From the NCBI RefSeq assembly GCF_030272615.1, contig NC_081414.1:3845501-3909500 (forward strand): a DNA stretch of 64,000 nucleotides, read 5' to 3'. Below, piece after piece: positions 11,091 to 22,079 of this stretch; positions within the stretch are counted from its first letter, which is position 1, and every line of letters begins with the position of its first letter. This stretch comes from Cryptomeria japonica (Eukaryota; Streptophyta; Pinopsida; Cupressales; Cupressaceae). Below the pieces are notes generated by a model. That model saw nothing but the letters and a program-made list of their open reading frames with translations. It was not told where the DNA came from and ran no database searches. The translations under genes were made by a program, and so were the position numbers.

Positions 11091-14000
11091 TCACTTTGTT
11101 GGGGTCAGAGGAAAACCAAGGCGGTCTACCTCTGCCTGAGAAATCCAAGATGAATCTTCAACTGGTCTGCCCTTCCACTTCACAAGATACTTCTTATACT
11201 GACTGCTCTGGGTACTACGCCCAATCCTACTGTCCAAAATGTCTTCAATTTGATCTAGTTCCTTCCAGGGCAACCGTTCCTCCAAGTTTGCAATATTGTC
11301 CTCATTGAATTCTAGTTCATGATACTAATGAAGATCTGCAATGTTAAACACAGGTGAAATACTCAGACTATCTGGTAACTCCACTTCGTATGCATTCCCA
11401 GAACTGAACTTTCTCAAGATCCTGCAAGGTCCAAACTTTCTCATCTGCAACTTGTTATAAGTTCCAACCGGGAATCTTTCTTTTCTCGGATACACCATCA
11501 CTTCATCGCCAACTTCAAATTCCTTATGTCTCCTCTTCTCATTTGCCTTCTCCTTATACTTGTTGTTCATGTCCTCCAGATGTTTCTTAACTTGAATATG
11601 TAATTTTTTCATGTGATCTACAAATTCTTTTGCTTCTGAACTTCTCTGGTCTTCACTACTAATATCTCTTAATTCTAATATACCTCTTGGTTGTACTCCG
11701 GTAACAATCTCAAAAGGTGTTCTTCTGATACTCATGTTTACTGAATTATTGTAGGCAAACTCTACTTGTGCAAGAATCAAATCCCAACTTTTGGTTTTAT
11801 CTCCAACTAAACATCTCAACAAATATCCCAAGATCCGGTTAACTACTTGTGTCTGTCCATCATTTTGTGGATGAAATGTAGAACTGAACTCCAAATCTGT
11901 CTTCATCTTCTTTCAAAATGTTCTATAAAAATAGCCAACAAACTTAGTGTCTTTGTCTGAAACTATGCTCTTAGGTAATCCATGCAATCTCACTACTTCC
12001 TTCAAAAATAGGTTTGCTACATGTAACGCATCCGATGTCTTCTTACAAGGTATGAAATGAGTCATCTCTGAGAATCTATCCACTACCACAAATATAGAAT
12101 CATTCTCTCTTGGTGTTTTAGGTAATCCAAGTATGAAATCCATGCCTATATCCTCCCAATGTCTTACCGGTAATGTCAAAGGTTTATACAATCCCACATT
12201 CTCACTACTACCCTTTGCAACTTGATAAATTCTACAAGTTTACACATATTTCCTAACATCCTTATGAATTTGGGGCCAAAAGTAATTCTCACTCACCCCA
12301 CTATGTTTCTCCTTTATCAAATTCCCCCTCATAGAACTCTTAGGTATGCACAATTGTATTCCTCTGAATAACATCCCATCCTAAATGAAGTAATCCAACC
12401 ACTTGTTTTTATCTACCGTAACTGGTTCTCTACATGCTCTCCAAGGTTTTGCAAAATTTGGGTCATCATCATACAAGGTCTTCAATTCCTCAAATCCTAA
12501 TACTGTCACTCTCATCTCTGTCAGTAAATTCCTTCTCCTACTCAATGCATCAGCAACTTTGTTATATTTCACACTTCTATGCTTCAACACAAAGGTGTAA
12601 CTCTACAAAAATTCTACCCATCTCATATGTCTCTGATTCAACTTACTCTTATTGTTCAAATACTGCAAGGCTTGATGATTTGTATACAACACAAACTCCT
12701 TAGGCAACAGGTAATGTCTCCACTTCTTCAAGGCTTGAACTATGGCATACAACTCTTGATCATACACTGAATATCTCCTCTGGGCATCATTCAATTTCTC
12801 ACTGAAATAAGCTACTGCTCTCCCTTCCCGACTCAAGACCACTCCTATTGTTGTTCCACTTGCATCACAATCCACTTGAAATACTTTATTGAAATCCGGT
12901 AAAGCCAACATAGGTTGCTCAGTCACCTTCCGTTTCAACAATTCAAAACTTTTGTTTGCTCTGGTGGTCCACTTGAATTCCTTCCGATCTCCCCTCATGG
13001 TCTCAGGCATAGGGTTATAAACTGAACTGAAATTTCTGATGAACTTCCGGTAGAAACTAGCCAATCCATGAAATAATCTTACCTCTCCAATGCTTTCCGG
13101 TGTAGGCCACTCAACAATTGCTATTAGTTTCTCAGGGTCCATCTTCAAACCATCCTCAGATATCACAAATCCCAAATAGATTAATTCATCTTTCATGAAA
13201 GTACACTTCTTAAGGTTTATCAGCAACTTTTATTCCCTCAACCTCTGCAAAACTTATCTCAAATGCAACAAATGCTCCTCTTTTGTCTTACTGAAGATCA
13301 AAATGTCATCCAAATATACAATAACAAACTTACCCAATAATTTAATCAATACCTCATTCATCAACCTCATGAAAGTACTCGGTGTATTAGTTAACCCAAA
13401 AGGCATCACCAACCATTCATATAGTCCTCCATTTGTCTTGAATGTTGTCTTCCACTCATCTCCTTCTCTGATCCTAATCTGATGATATCCACTCTTCAAG
13501 TATATATTTGTAAAGTATTTGGCTTCACTCAAACAATCCATTATGTCATCCATCCTAGGCAAAGGAAACCGATATTTCACTGTGATCTTGTTTATTTCTC
13601 TGGAATCGGTACACGTTCTCCACTCTCCATTCTTCTTAGGTGCTAATATTGTTGGTACTGCATAAGGGCTCAGACTTTCTCTGATCAAACCTTTCTTCAA
13701 AAGCTCTTGCATTTGTCTATTCAACTCTTCATTCTTTGTCAATGTCATTCGGTGTGCAGCTTTGTTAGGCAAACTAGCTCCGAGAACCAGGTCCATGCAA
13801 TGACTGATACTTCCCACAGGTGGCAATCCATCAGGCACATTATCTGAAATGATGTCTTCATATTTTGTCAGCAAATCTTTTATCTCTTCCAGTTGTTCTT
13901 CTTCATGCTCTGGATTCTCAGTCTTATCAGGAACTAAGGCAAAACACACATTCTCATGTCTCAATCCATCCAGGAATTTTCTTCCATCCACCAAACAAAT

Positions 14001-14318
14001 TCTAGCATTCATATAGACTTCACTCTTCAAAGGTTCTTCCAATGGAAACAAGATTTGCTCCATCCCATTGACAACAATGGTGTATGTAATCTTCCTCCTA
14101 TCATGTATTGCCTGTCTGTCAAACTACCAAGATCTACCCAACAAAACATGACAAATATCCATAGGCATAATATCACACAAGACTTCATCATGATAATTCC
14201 CAATTTTTAATTTCACCAAACATTGCTCACTTACTAACAATTTATGTTCATCCTGAATCCATGATATCTGATAAGGCTTAGGGTGCTTCAATATTTCCAA
14301 ATTCAACTTATTCACCAT
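11091..14318 (-). pseudogene. Gypsy pol (PR-RT-RNase H-IN-chromodomain), broken
   Basis: Pol is read in consecutive open pieces. 14318-14124 is the protease end ('PMDICHVLLGRSW'). 14063-13254 is reverse transcriptase ('APKKNGEWRTCTDSREIN', 'YEWLVMPFGLTNTPSTFM', 'FVIVYLDDILIFS'). 13226-12603 is the RT thumb and RNase H ('FQVDCDASGTTIGVVL', 'YSVYDQELYAIVQALKKW'). 12590-12200 is the linker and integrase zinc-binding part. 12197-11913 is the integrase core with Asp residues in 'GMDFILGLP' and 'SDKDTKF'. 11906-11325 is the integrase C-terminal half. 11285-11091 is a chromodomain ('YKKYLVKWKGRPVEDSSWI'). The third catalytic integrase position reads DGQTQVVNR, Gln where Glu is expected. Stops or frameshifts separate the pieces. 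Confidence 0.9.
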
Positions 14319-14373
14319 CTCTTCTTAAACAAGATTATCTGAACCACCACTATCAATAACAACTTTACAGCAC

Positions 14374-14850
14374 TTACCGGAATACCTTACATCTGGTCTT
14401 GAACAAATTCTTTCTCTGCAAGAGCTCTTCATCTCTCTCGGTATGACACAAAGCTCTCCTCATCATCAACAGTTCTCCATCTTCTAGTTTGTTATCTGAT
14501 CCGATGGGGTTTTCTTCCACCACTGCTACTCTTTTGGTATTCTTTGTCTTCTTACACTCGAAACCATGATGTCCTTCTCCTCCACACTTATATAAAGTTC
14601 CTCTAAATACCCTCTTGTCTTGTCTTCTGTCATCTCTTCCAAAATTCACATTCTGGTAGCCATCTGGTTCTCTCCTCCAATAGAAATTTATATTATCTTT
14701 TTGGTATGAATTGCCTTCTTTGCTCACTTCTTTTCTGTGTTTTGATCTGTATAGGTTCCTCTACCTTTGATATATCCTCTTCCTCCTTGAAATCTTCCAC
14801 CTCTGCCTCTTTGCTCAGGACAACACAATCTTTGGAATGAAACCTCGCTC
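14374..14850 (-). pseudogene. Gypsy gag remnant with altered zinc knuckle
   Basis: Minus-strand pieces 14957-14724 (C-terminal half only, 'RGRGGRFQGGRGYIKGRG') and 14727-14374 ('LYKCGGEGHHGFEC') form the basic, Gly/Arg-rich end of gag and a CCHC knuckle. The first Cys of the knuckle is missing: Leu-Tyr-Lys-Cys stands where Cys-X-X-Cys is expected. The N-terminal capsid part of gag is short or deleted, since the 5' LTR boundary lies at 14861. This suggests the element lost most of gag and needed help in trans when it last moved. Confidence 0.65.
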
Positions 14851-14860
14851 TGATACCACT
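14849..14860 (-). promoter_or_regulatory. Primer-binding site of Gypsy chromovirus
   Basis: Minus-strand TGGTATCAGAGC lies within two bases of the 5' LTR (plus strand GCTCTGATACCA then CT then the LTR). It is complementary to initiator tRNA-Met. Confidence 0.8.
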
Positions 14861-15642
14861 TGAAGTAGTCACCAGCTAGGAGGGACCTCAAAGAGATCAG
14901 TCCAGACCGGTCAGCAAGAGTAAACACAACAGAAACACAGGGACATGATGGAGGCAATGCAGAACGGATTGAATTATATCATGAAAACTAATTACAACCA
15001 ACCAGTAACAACCGAGTTACAGAAACCGGCTCACAACCTACTAAAACATGCTCAAAATACAGAACAGGTCACAACCAGGACCTCAAATCTTAAGATCTAT
15101 CTCCTATGCTCAGTCTAACTTCTTGATTACATTCTAATGCTCTATTAAAATGATTTATACGATCCAAGGGGATCCGTTCGGCCCAAAAAAAGGATCAAAA
15201 CGCGAAGAACAAGACCTAACATGCAAAACCAACAAGGTCGGCCTCCACCAAAGAAATTCCTCCGAAAAATCCAAATGATGAAGTGTGGATCATGAGAAAA
15301 GGTCAGCCACACGCTAAGGAACATTGGAATCAACGCTCAGGGATCCGCAAGCTATGGAAAGGATCAGGTAGATCACCAATGCAAATAGGTCCAGGCAATC
15401 GATAACAGAAAACTGTCAAAAAAACCAATAGCGATAACTTGTCGGAAAACGATCCAAATGCTCCACATTTTGGGAATAAGGAAGATGATCAGGTCTTTAA
15501 GAAAAATCCAACTCCACAGATTCCGATGAGCCAAATCCGGGACACACAAAGAAATGTTGAAACTGCAAATAGAAAGCAAAACAGAAAGAAAATATTTTTG
15601 GTTAATGGAAGATTGCTATGAACTGGGGCTGCTCCTGCATCA
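14861..15642 (-). repeat. 5' LTR of Gypsy chromovirus
   Basis: Plus-strand ends TGAAGTAGTCACCAGCTAGG and GCTCCTGCATCA. It pairs with 10276-11055 and is followed by the target duplication CTATC at 15643-15647. Confidence 0.9.
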
Positions 15643-15647
15643 CTATC

Positions 15648-16136
15648 AATGAAGGTTGCTACATCATTTGGTATAGTAGAATATGAGACAACTATCTTTC
15701 ATAAGGCTTCATGGAGTATCTGATAATATGTAGGTGAATCTTGAATTAAATCCCAAAGGGAGATCTTACCCGGAGTGGCACAAAGATTCTCAACAAGATT
15801 ATATTCCTTACCGACATGTTTTGAAAAATGAAGTAGTGGAGGAAAAAAAGGTTGAGAAGTAGAAAGATCATTGGAATCTTGATTTTTGTTTCATGCATTA
15901 TATGTGTAAGTTACTACATGATAATCAAGTTGTTGATTCATCCTACCTTTAACAATAATCACTAGTTTGTTTTGAGTTAGAGGGGCATCTTGATGAAGAT
16001 GGACAATAATTTTAGGTTTCACAAGACTAGAAACATGAATTGCATTGACTTGATTGGGCTCTTTATTCTCCAAAGATTCATCTCTAGAAGGGAGAGCATC
16101 AAGGAAGGTGTGAATAATGTCATTATGTTTCTCCAA
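15648..16136 (-). pseudogene. Gag-protease linker of old Gypsy-like element
   Basis: Minus strand from 16136: 'MEKHNDIIHTFLDALPSRDE', then 'DAPLTQNKLVIIVKGRMNQQ', a stop, then 'GKISLWDLIQDSPTYYQILH', a stop, and 'STIPNDVATF'. The 'W-[DE]-L-I-x-D-S-P-T' segment before a protease is a known feature of plant Gypsy polyproteins. If the chromovirus and one CTATC are removed, this frame runs directly into the protease frame ending at 10275, which confirms the nested insertion. In-frame stops show the host element was already decaying or has decayed since. Confidence 0.65.
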
Positions 16137-16359
16137 GGTATCTTATTGAGTAAGACAAACTTTGGGAGAGGGACAAACATAATTCATCAATGCTTCATCT
16201 CTAGAGGGAAGGTCATTTAAATGAATAGAAGATAAGGTCACTAGGAAAATTAGCAATGATATCTTCATCTTTCACCCAAATTATCCTCATGAGGGAGGTC
16301 CATTTTAGGAGAAGAATCAACATCATTCCTCCAAGCCTCATCCCTAGGAGGGATGTTTT

Positions 16360-16369
16360 TGAAATAAGT
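16360..16369. repeat. LINE target-site duplication, left
   Basis: TGAAATAAGT, repeated exactly at 18174-18183. Confidence 0.8.
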
Positions 16370-18173
16370 TTTTTTTTTATCGGTAATAGATAAGTATTTT
16401 ATTAATCTTTAAAAAGTTCATACATTAACTAATTAGAAATAGAAAAAAATAGGGATCAAACCCTAACACTATCTGAAGAAAATAGAACATGTCACATACA
16501 CCATTCGGTACCCCAAGCTACCCACATACAAAGACTATCTTGCCTACAATTTTCTACCCCACCACCCAAAATTTAGCTTTTAGCCATTGTTTCAAACTAA
16601 AAATTTAAACATTCCAATTATACCAAAATTCCTTAAACAAAATATAGAAAAAACTACAAACAATCTAAATTTTCATCTTCTTTTTACCAGGGCCATTGAC
16701 TCAGTAGTCTTCAAAACAAAATTTGGTCTTATTTACCTCACCCTTCTACTTCGCTACCCACACCATTTGCACCTCCACCTCCTTCTCACAAATGAAGTCT
16801 TTCAGGGCCTCCCAACCCACATGCGCCTCCTTTGTTCTGGCCTCTCAATCTACTCCATCATTGTAGAGAACAAAGGGTTTGAACTCCGCATAATTGCCTT
16901 CTTTCATGATTCCTTCTCCAAATAGATGCCTCAAGCCTCTTCACACCACAACCCGCAGCATCAAAGAGGTCAAGCCACACAAAGCATGGTCTGGGATGCA
17001 CACTTTTGCTACCCAAACCACCTCCTCCTGTGTACCAAACATCAACCCCCCATGTAATCATCATGCAAATTATGTCGGAATTTGTTCTATGATGAAATTC
17101 CAACTTAAAATACTCTTCTCCCAACAGCACCTCCATGATCTACAAAAAAATGGGGTCATCAAATTTGAAAATGCCCCTCAACCTTTTTTGGACACCTTTC
17201 CAAAAAACGTGAGATGTTATTTAATAGAATGAAGCGAAAAAATTGCTTCCATGGCTTCTAGTTGTGCACTATTCAAACGCCCTTTTGTCGCTATCTAGAG
17301 ATTTCTTCGCACACCTCAACCTTAGAAAAGACAAAACGCCACCCTTCTTTGTATTTAAATGGATCCACCTGACCCCATGTCAAATCAGTAGTAATGATCT
17401 TTAATTCGTCCTCTTGTCAATGGTGTACGATACGGCCAAATCATCATTTTGAGTTCAAGTCACTCGTGCCACCTCTAATTCAAATATTGTCACTCCATGC
17501 AGTTAAATAGAGTGCAAAATGGTGACAAACAAGTTTCAAGCACTTTTATAGCCCTTCATGGATCAATACACATAATACACCCAAATGATGAAGATGATCG
17601 TGGGCAATATGCCACCTGCCAACTCCTCAATAATGCTCCATCAAACCATTAGAAACTCGTGCTCACTAGGTTCATCCCACCACCTCACACTTTGGACATT
17701 TAAATCCCACCCTTGATTTGATAAATGATCGGCTTTGGCATTTCCTTTCCTTTGAACATGAGAGATTTTATAATCTTGAAATTTTTTTACTTTTTGCCGA
17801 ATAATAAAAATGATTTTATTTATTCTCCTACAGTGAGAGACTCCTTCAGCAATAACCTCCATAGCTATTTTTGAATCTCCGTCCAAATGTAACTTAGTGA
17901 CTGAAAGTCTATTTGCTAGAGAGACAACAAGCAAAGCCACTTGTGCCTCTACTTCATTATTGGTACCATCCTGCAATCGTTGTACTCCCCTTGCCAAAAC
18001 AATTCCTTCATCATTTCTATCAATGCAACCTGCTCTCGAGACTTCTAGATTCCCCCTTGAAGCCCCATCAAAATTAATCTTTATCCAATGCAACTTTGGT
18101 TTTTCCCATCCTAGTCTACCCTTTGAATCATGGGAAGGATTAATCCTACCAGGCCCATTAACAGGCCTATTTC
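16370..18173 (-). mobile_element. 5'-truncated LINE with RNase H domain
   Basis: The segment is flanked by the 10-bp direct repeat TGAAATAAGT and starts on the plus side with a T-run, which is the 3' poly(A) tail of a minus-strand element. It keeps only the end of ORF2 (RNase H) and a 3' untranslated region of about 1.2 kb (16380-17640). The reverse transcriptase and endonuclease parts are absent, as expected from incomplete target-primed reverse transcription. It inserted into the old Gypsy-like element. Confidence 0.85.
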
Positions 18174-18180
18174 TGAAATA
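17641..18180 (-). pseudogene. LINE ORF2 C-terminal RNase H domain
   Basis: The minus frame reads 'LHWIKINFDGASRGNLEVSR', 'NNEVEAQVALLVVSLANRL', 'LHLDGDSKIAMEVI' and 'HVQRKGNAKADHLSNQG'. It keeps the D (NFDGA), E (NEVEA), D (LDGDS) and late Asp (KADHL) order of the plant RNase H / RVT_3 domain that ends many plant LINE polyproteins. The frame is open to its stop at 17641. The upstream part is missing because of 5' truncation, and the open frame extends a few codons into flanking DNA. Confidence 0.8.
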
Positions 18181-18183
18181 AGT

Positions 18184-20680
18184 GTTAATAATATCTTCTT
18201 GCACCAAAATGTCCTCATGAGTGGGACCAACTTTGGGAGATGGAAGGCATAGCTATGGATAGAAGGAAGAGATAGGTTACCATCATTTGCATAAAATAGA
18301 ATGTCATGAATGTCCTGGATAAAACTTGAAATTAAACTAGCAAAAGAAGATAACAACTCCAGTAATCAAATGCACTATGATTAAACAATATATTCATATG
18401 CCATAATGATGTAACCAAAAAAATGTTCAACCAATGTATGTAATGAATTTTTGAAAATTTTCATGCAAAAAAATAGATCTAACATCTAAAATCAGAAAAT
18501 ATCCAAGTGTAAGATATGTTGAGCTCACCAAAATGTAATGTGGGGAAATGAGGCTCACTAATCGAAACATGCAAACTAGAAATTATTCTCAATCCCATGA
18601 TTCATTGGAGAACAACCAATTAAGCTAAACTTCAATCCTTTAAGAGAGATGGGCACTTTGGTTGATTGTTCTCTTTTGATTTGTTGATGATTGGATATGA
18701 TTTAAATATGAAAATGCAAAGAACTGAGTAGAAAGCTAAGAAATTGGCCAAAATTAGCATAAATAGTATGTTGCAGAACAAATATGCAAATTCTAAAGAC
18801 AAACCTGGAAGGAGGATTCATAAATGAACCTGTGTCTACAATCTAGGCCTAAAAGTGTCGATCACTATGGCTAGGTGTCATAGTCTTGATAGTTGTCCAG
18901 GCGGAAATAGATATTAGACCTGGGTTCATAAACCTTCAAACTCCCCTTCAAATTTTAGGTTAAACTAGGAGGACTATGGCATTAATTGACATACTCTAGG
19001 TATTTTTTGGTGCTCTTTCTCTAGTAAGCTTTGTCTCAGTCTACACAATGTTCCTATATCTTTAGAATTTGTCTGGGACCTATTATTGAGCCAACAAATG
19101 CACAAAAGAAGAGGCAAATGATGTTGGATTGTATAGGGGCTTGCCTAAGTCAAACCTCTATAGGTGTTAACCTCCACTACAGTAATAATGATAAAGGCTA
19201 AATCTAAAATGAAATGTTGAACTGAAGTGTTGAAATGAAATTATTATACCTTTTAATTGATAATGCAATTCTCTTTAAATAAGTCCTCTAAGTGTTGATG
19301 CAATAACATGATATTTCATCACAAAATCCATCATGAAAACATACTTGAAGACAACTTGATATAGCTTGATGCTCCCTGTACTCAGATATACTCTTGAATG
19401 AAGAATATTTGCTCTTGAATCGGAATGATACAATTGCTAGGTGATACAATGAGTTAGAGATGATGCATTTATTTAGGATTTTCATTTTTGCATTTACGTT
19501 AACTTCTAATGATCAGATCCAAATTTTAAGACTGGATTCAATAATGTTAAGGTCAACATTGAACTCTCCCAAAAATTTGGCCAAAAAGTATTGGTCACTA
19601 TGAGCTGACAAACTAGCCCCCGCTTTTGCAAGAAGCGAGATAATAGAGCCCCAAATAAGCTTGAAATTTAAATTAGAATAGAACCCCAAATAAGATTGAA
19701 ATGACATAGGAGAAGACACACTAAAGCAAGGGCCCAAAGAGGAGTGTGAAAGTGGAAGGGGTTACAATTTATGACACGACACCAGGAAATCCCATTTATT
19801 TTCAATGAATCGTATTTCCTAGAATGTGAGAGGTCTTACAAACCTTCCCTAAAAATATTATATTCATGATTTGCATTCTTCATTTTCAGATTTAGACATT
19901 CTTTGCCTTTAGGAGGTCGAATTGTCTAGTTTTCTTCTCTTAGTTGCATGTTGTGTCATATGGCCGAGTGATTTTTCTCTTTGTTCAAACCATAAGGTTG
20001 GTCATGGTGGAGTCGTCACCTTTCTCAAGCCTATGTAGTATCAACTTATGGTCGATCATAGATGTGACCCCACTAACCAAATGGTTTGGGCTCTTTTTTG
20101 TTGAAATGATCATGAACCCATAATGAAGTTGTCAAAAATCAACCAAAAAACATACCTTCCACAAGAAAATGTTGAAGTGTGAGCTTGCATGAAAATGAGA
20201 TTGAAATGATATGAAAATATGATTCAATTGATATATTACAATGTACAATGAGCCTTTGCTTATATAGGCAAGGTGATGAGGTAGAATGACAAGTTACATA
20301 AAGTAAATTTATGACAACTAACTTAAATGCAAGCTAGGTCCTAAGTAAACTTAATATGTGAATAGGTTCCAACTAATAAGTAGATAGGAAATAACCTCAT
20401 TCACACTTAAACATTAACCACTTGTGCAATCTTTCTTTTGGAGTAATCAATGTTTATACCTCTAAAGATGTGATTGAAAGATCTTCCCTCTATCTAATGC
20501 TAGGTGCAACTTGGGTTTTGTACAAGAATTTTAATATGATTGAATCTCCCCATGACAAATGTGGTACCCTCCCTCTGCGATGGATAGCAAGTGAAAGAGA
20601 GGCATGGTTCTATATGCATAATAAATGGGTTTTTTGGACCCTAATTCCAACTGTTATCCAAATCAATCACCTTTATACAC
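18184..20680. other. Intergenic stretch, LTR-like non-coding DNA
   Basis: No convincing gene. 18184-18360 continues the old Gypsy-like element. 18500-20430 has the look of one or more decayed LTRs: a minus-strand TATA-like TATATAAGCAAAGGCTC around 20276-20260 and a tract from 20160 with LTR-like composition. No second LTR copy, target duplication or coding domain was found to confirm this. Confidence 0.35.
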
Positions 20681-20681
20681 A

Positions 20682-21758
20682 GGGTGAACTCACAATAATG
20701 GTTCCCACTTTCACCCGCGAAGGAAAAATGTGGGGGTGAGAAAAAAAAATTTAAACGGTGTTCGATCGAACTAGGGGGACTCGAACGAACTATCCCGGGG
20801 GGTTCGAGCGAACCCCCCGGTTTTGCTCGAACATGTGACCTCATGGGTGGTTCTAAAATGCATTGTCTGTGCTTTGCATGTTCGTACGAACATGGGTTCA
20901 AACGAACCTAAGGGGGTTCGCTCAAACCCCCTTCACTCGAAGGGGGGTTTGAGCCAACCCCCTTTCTAAGCATCTCTCCCCCAATCTCTTTAGACTTCTA
21001 AGAAATTTTGGCCTTCAAACTTTTGGTTCAAGGCTCAAATGAGAGAATCTTGACAACCCAAAATGTAGGATGGTAATCCTCGAAGCAAGCTTTCCAACGA
21101 CTATAATTTTATTACATTGTGAGTTTATTATGATCTTATTTTTAAATTTTACTAAATATAGGTTTTTCACTGAAGATGAACTTCTTTGTTCAACGCATTG
21201 GGAAAAATAGTAAACTAATTCAAAAAAAATCTGTGTCCTACATATTGATGTCTTCTTTCTAACAACAACAAAAAATTGAATTCTGATATATATATAGAAC
21301 AAGTTATGTGTTCAAACGTACACCTATGGCTAAATTATAATTAATCGGACTTCAAAACTTAATAAAATGAAAAATATTCAACATATCACTATCAAACCAA
21401 CTTTGTGCCTTGGATATTTATGTTACAAACCAAAATTCAAAAGAATTGAGTTTTTATCATTTATAGGAAAAAAGATATGCGTTTCGGAAGGCACATCACT
21501 CTTAAAAAAATTGTTTGCTCTAAAAAACTACTTTTCGAGGAAGATGGAAAAAAAAAATTAAAAATCTTCAAAAAAATTTGAAAAAAATAAATTTAGAATC
21601 TTCAAACAAGATGTTACAAATTACTAATTTACATCATCTTCAAATTCTTAATGGTCTAAAAGTTATAGGTGTCGAAAAGTGAAGATTATTTTAAAAATGT
21701 TCATCTCAGTGTCAAAGTTGGTAAAAAAGTGGGAACCAGTATTGTGAGTTCACCCCAC
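20682..21758. mobile_element. Inverted-repeat element with palindrome cluster
   Basis: GGGTGAACTCACAATAATGG (from 20683) continues to TTCCCACTTT. It is repeated in inverted orientation at about 21726-21757, giving terminal inverted repeats of about 28 bp with one or two mismatches and about 1.08 kb apart. CACA flanks both ends, but that is too short to be a sure target duplication. There is no transposase, so this would be a non-autonomous DNA element of unassigned superfamily. The left third (20757-20965) is packed with GTTCG/CGAAC palindromes. Confidence 0.55.
20757..20965. repeat. Cluster of GTTCG/CGAAC palindromes
   Basis: In about 210 bp the sequence holds perfect palindromes GTTCGATCGAAC (near 20760) and GTTCGTACGAAC (near 20880), and several interleaved blocks such as GGGGGGTTCGAGCGAACCCC. 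The stretch is GC-rich within AT-rich surroundings and can fold into several alternative hairpins. Confidence 0.7.
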
Positions 21759-22079
21759 ATGGACCAACTCATGGTCAGTGCTAACAGAGTCTTAAAAAGG
21801 CACTGCATTGATTTCAACGCAATCTTTTTTTTCAATTTTCCAGCTGTTATTCCTTACTTGTTAAGTTGGTAGGTGAAGTCTTGTCTAACTACTTCCCCAT
21901 AAAGTTTTGCATTGAATAGCAAGTTGTGGCTCCCAAAGCAACGAAGGAGCAATTCTTTCTCAACACGTCTATTCTCAATCACAAGGCCACATCTACTCAT
22001 ATCTAGTATGTCTAAAATTCGAAGTCATGTCCCCTTTATGATACCAGTTGGATACAATGGTGTAATGATGTTATAACTC

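Larger units (their letters stand above)
10276..15642 (-). mobile_element. Full-length Ty3/Gypsy chromovirus
   Basis: A 5367-bp element on the minus strand with LTRs 10276-11055 (3') and 14861-15642 (5') and a perfect 5-bp target duplication, CTATC. The primer-binding site next to the 5' LTR reads TGGTATCAGAGCG on the minus strand. Gene order gag, protease, reverse transcriptase, RNase H, integrase, chromodomain identifies a chromovirus. A handful of stops and frameshifts and a few changed key residues make the copy inactive, but its structure is complete. It sits in the gag/protease region of an older Gypsy-like element. Confidence 0.9.

Noticed and set aside
20682-20690. hAT assignment of the inverted-repeat element (CAGGGTGAAC start)
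   Set aside because: The left CAGGG would fit hAT, but the right end does not mirror the CA and no 8-bp duplication is present.
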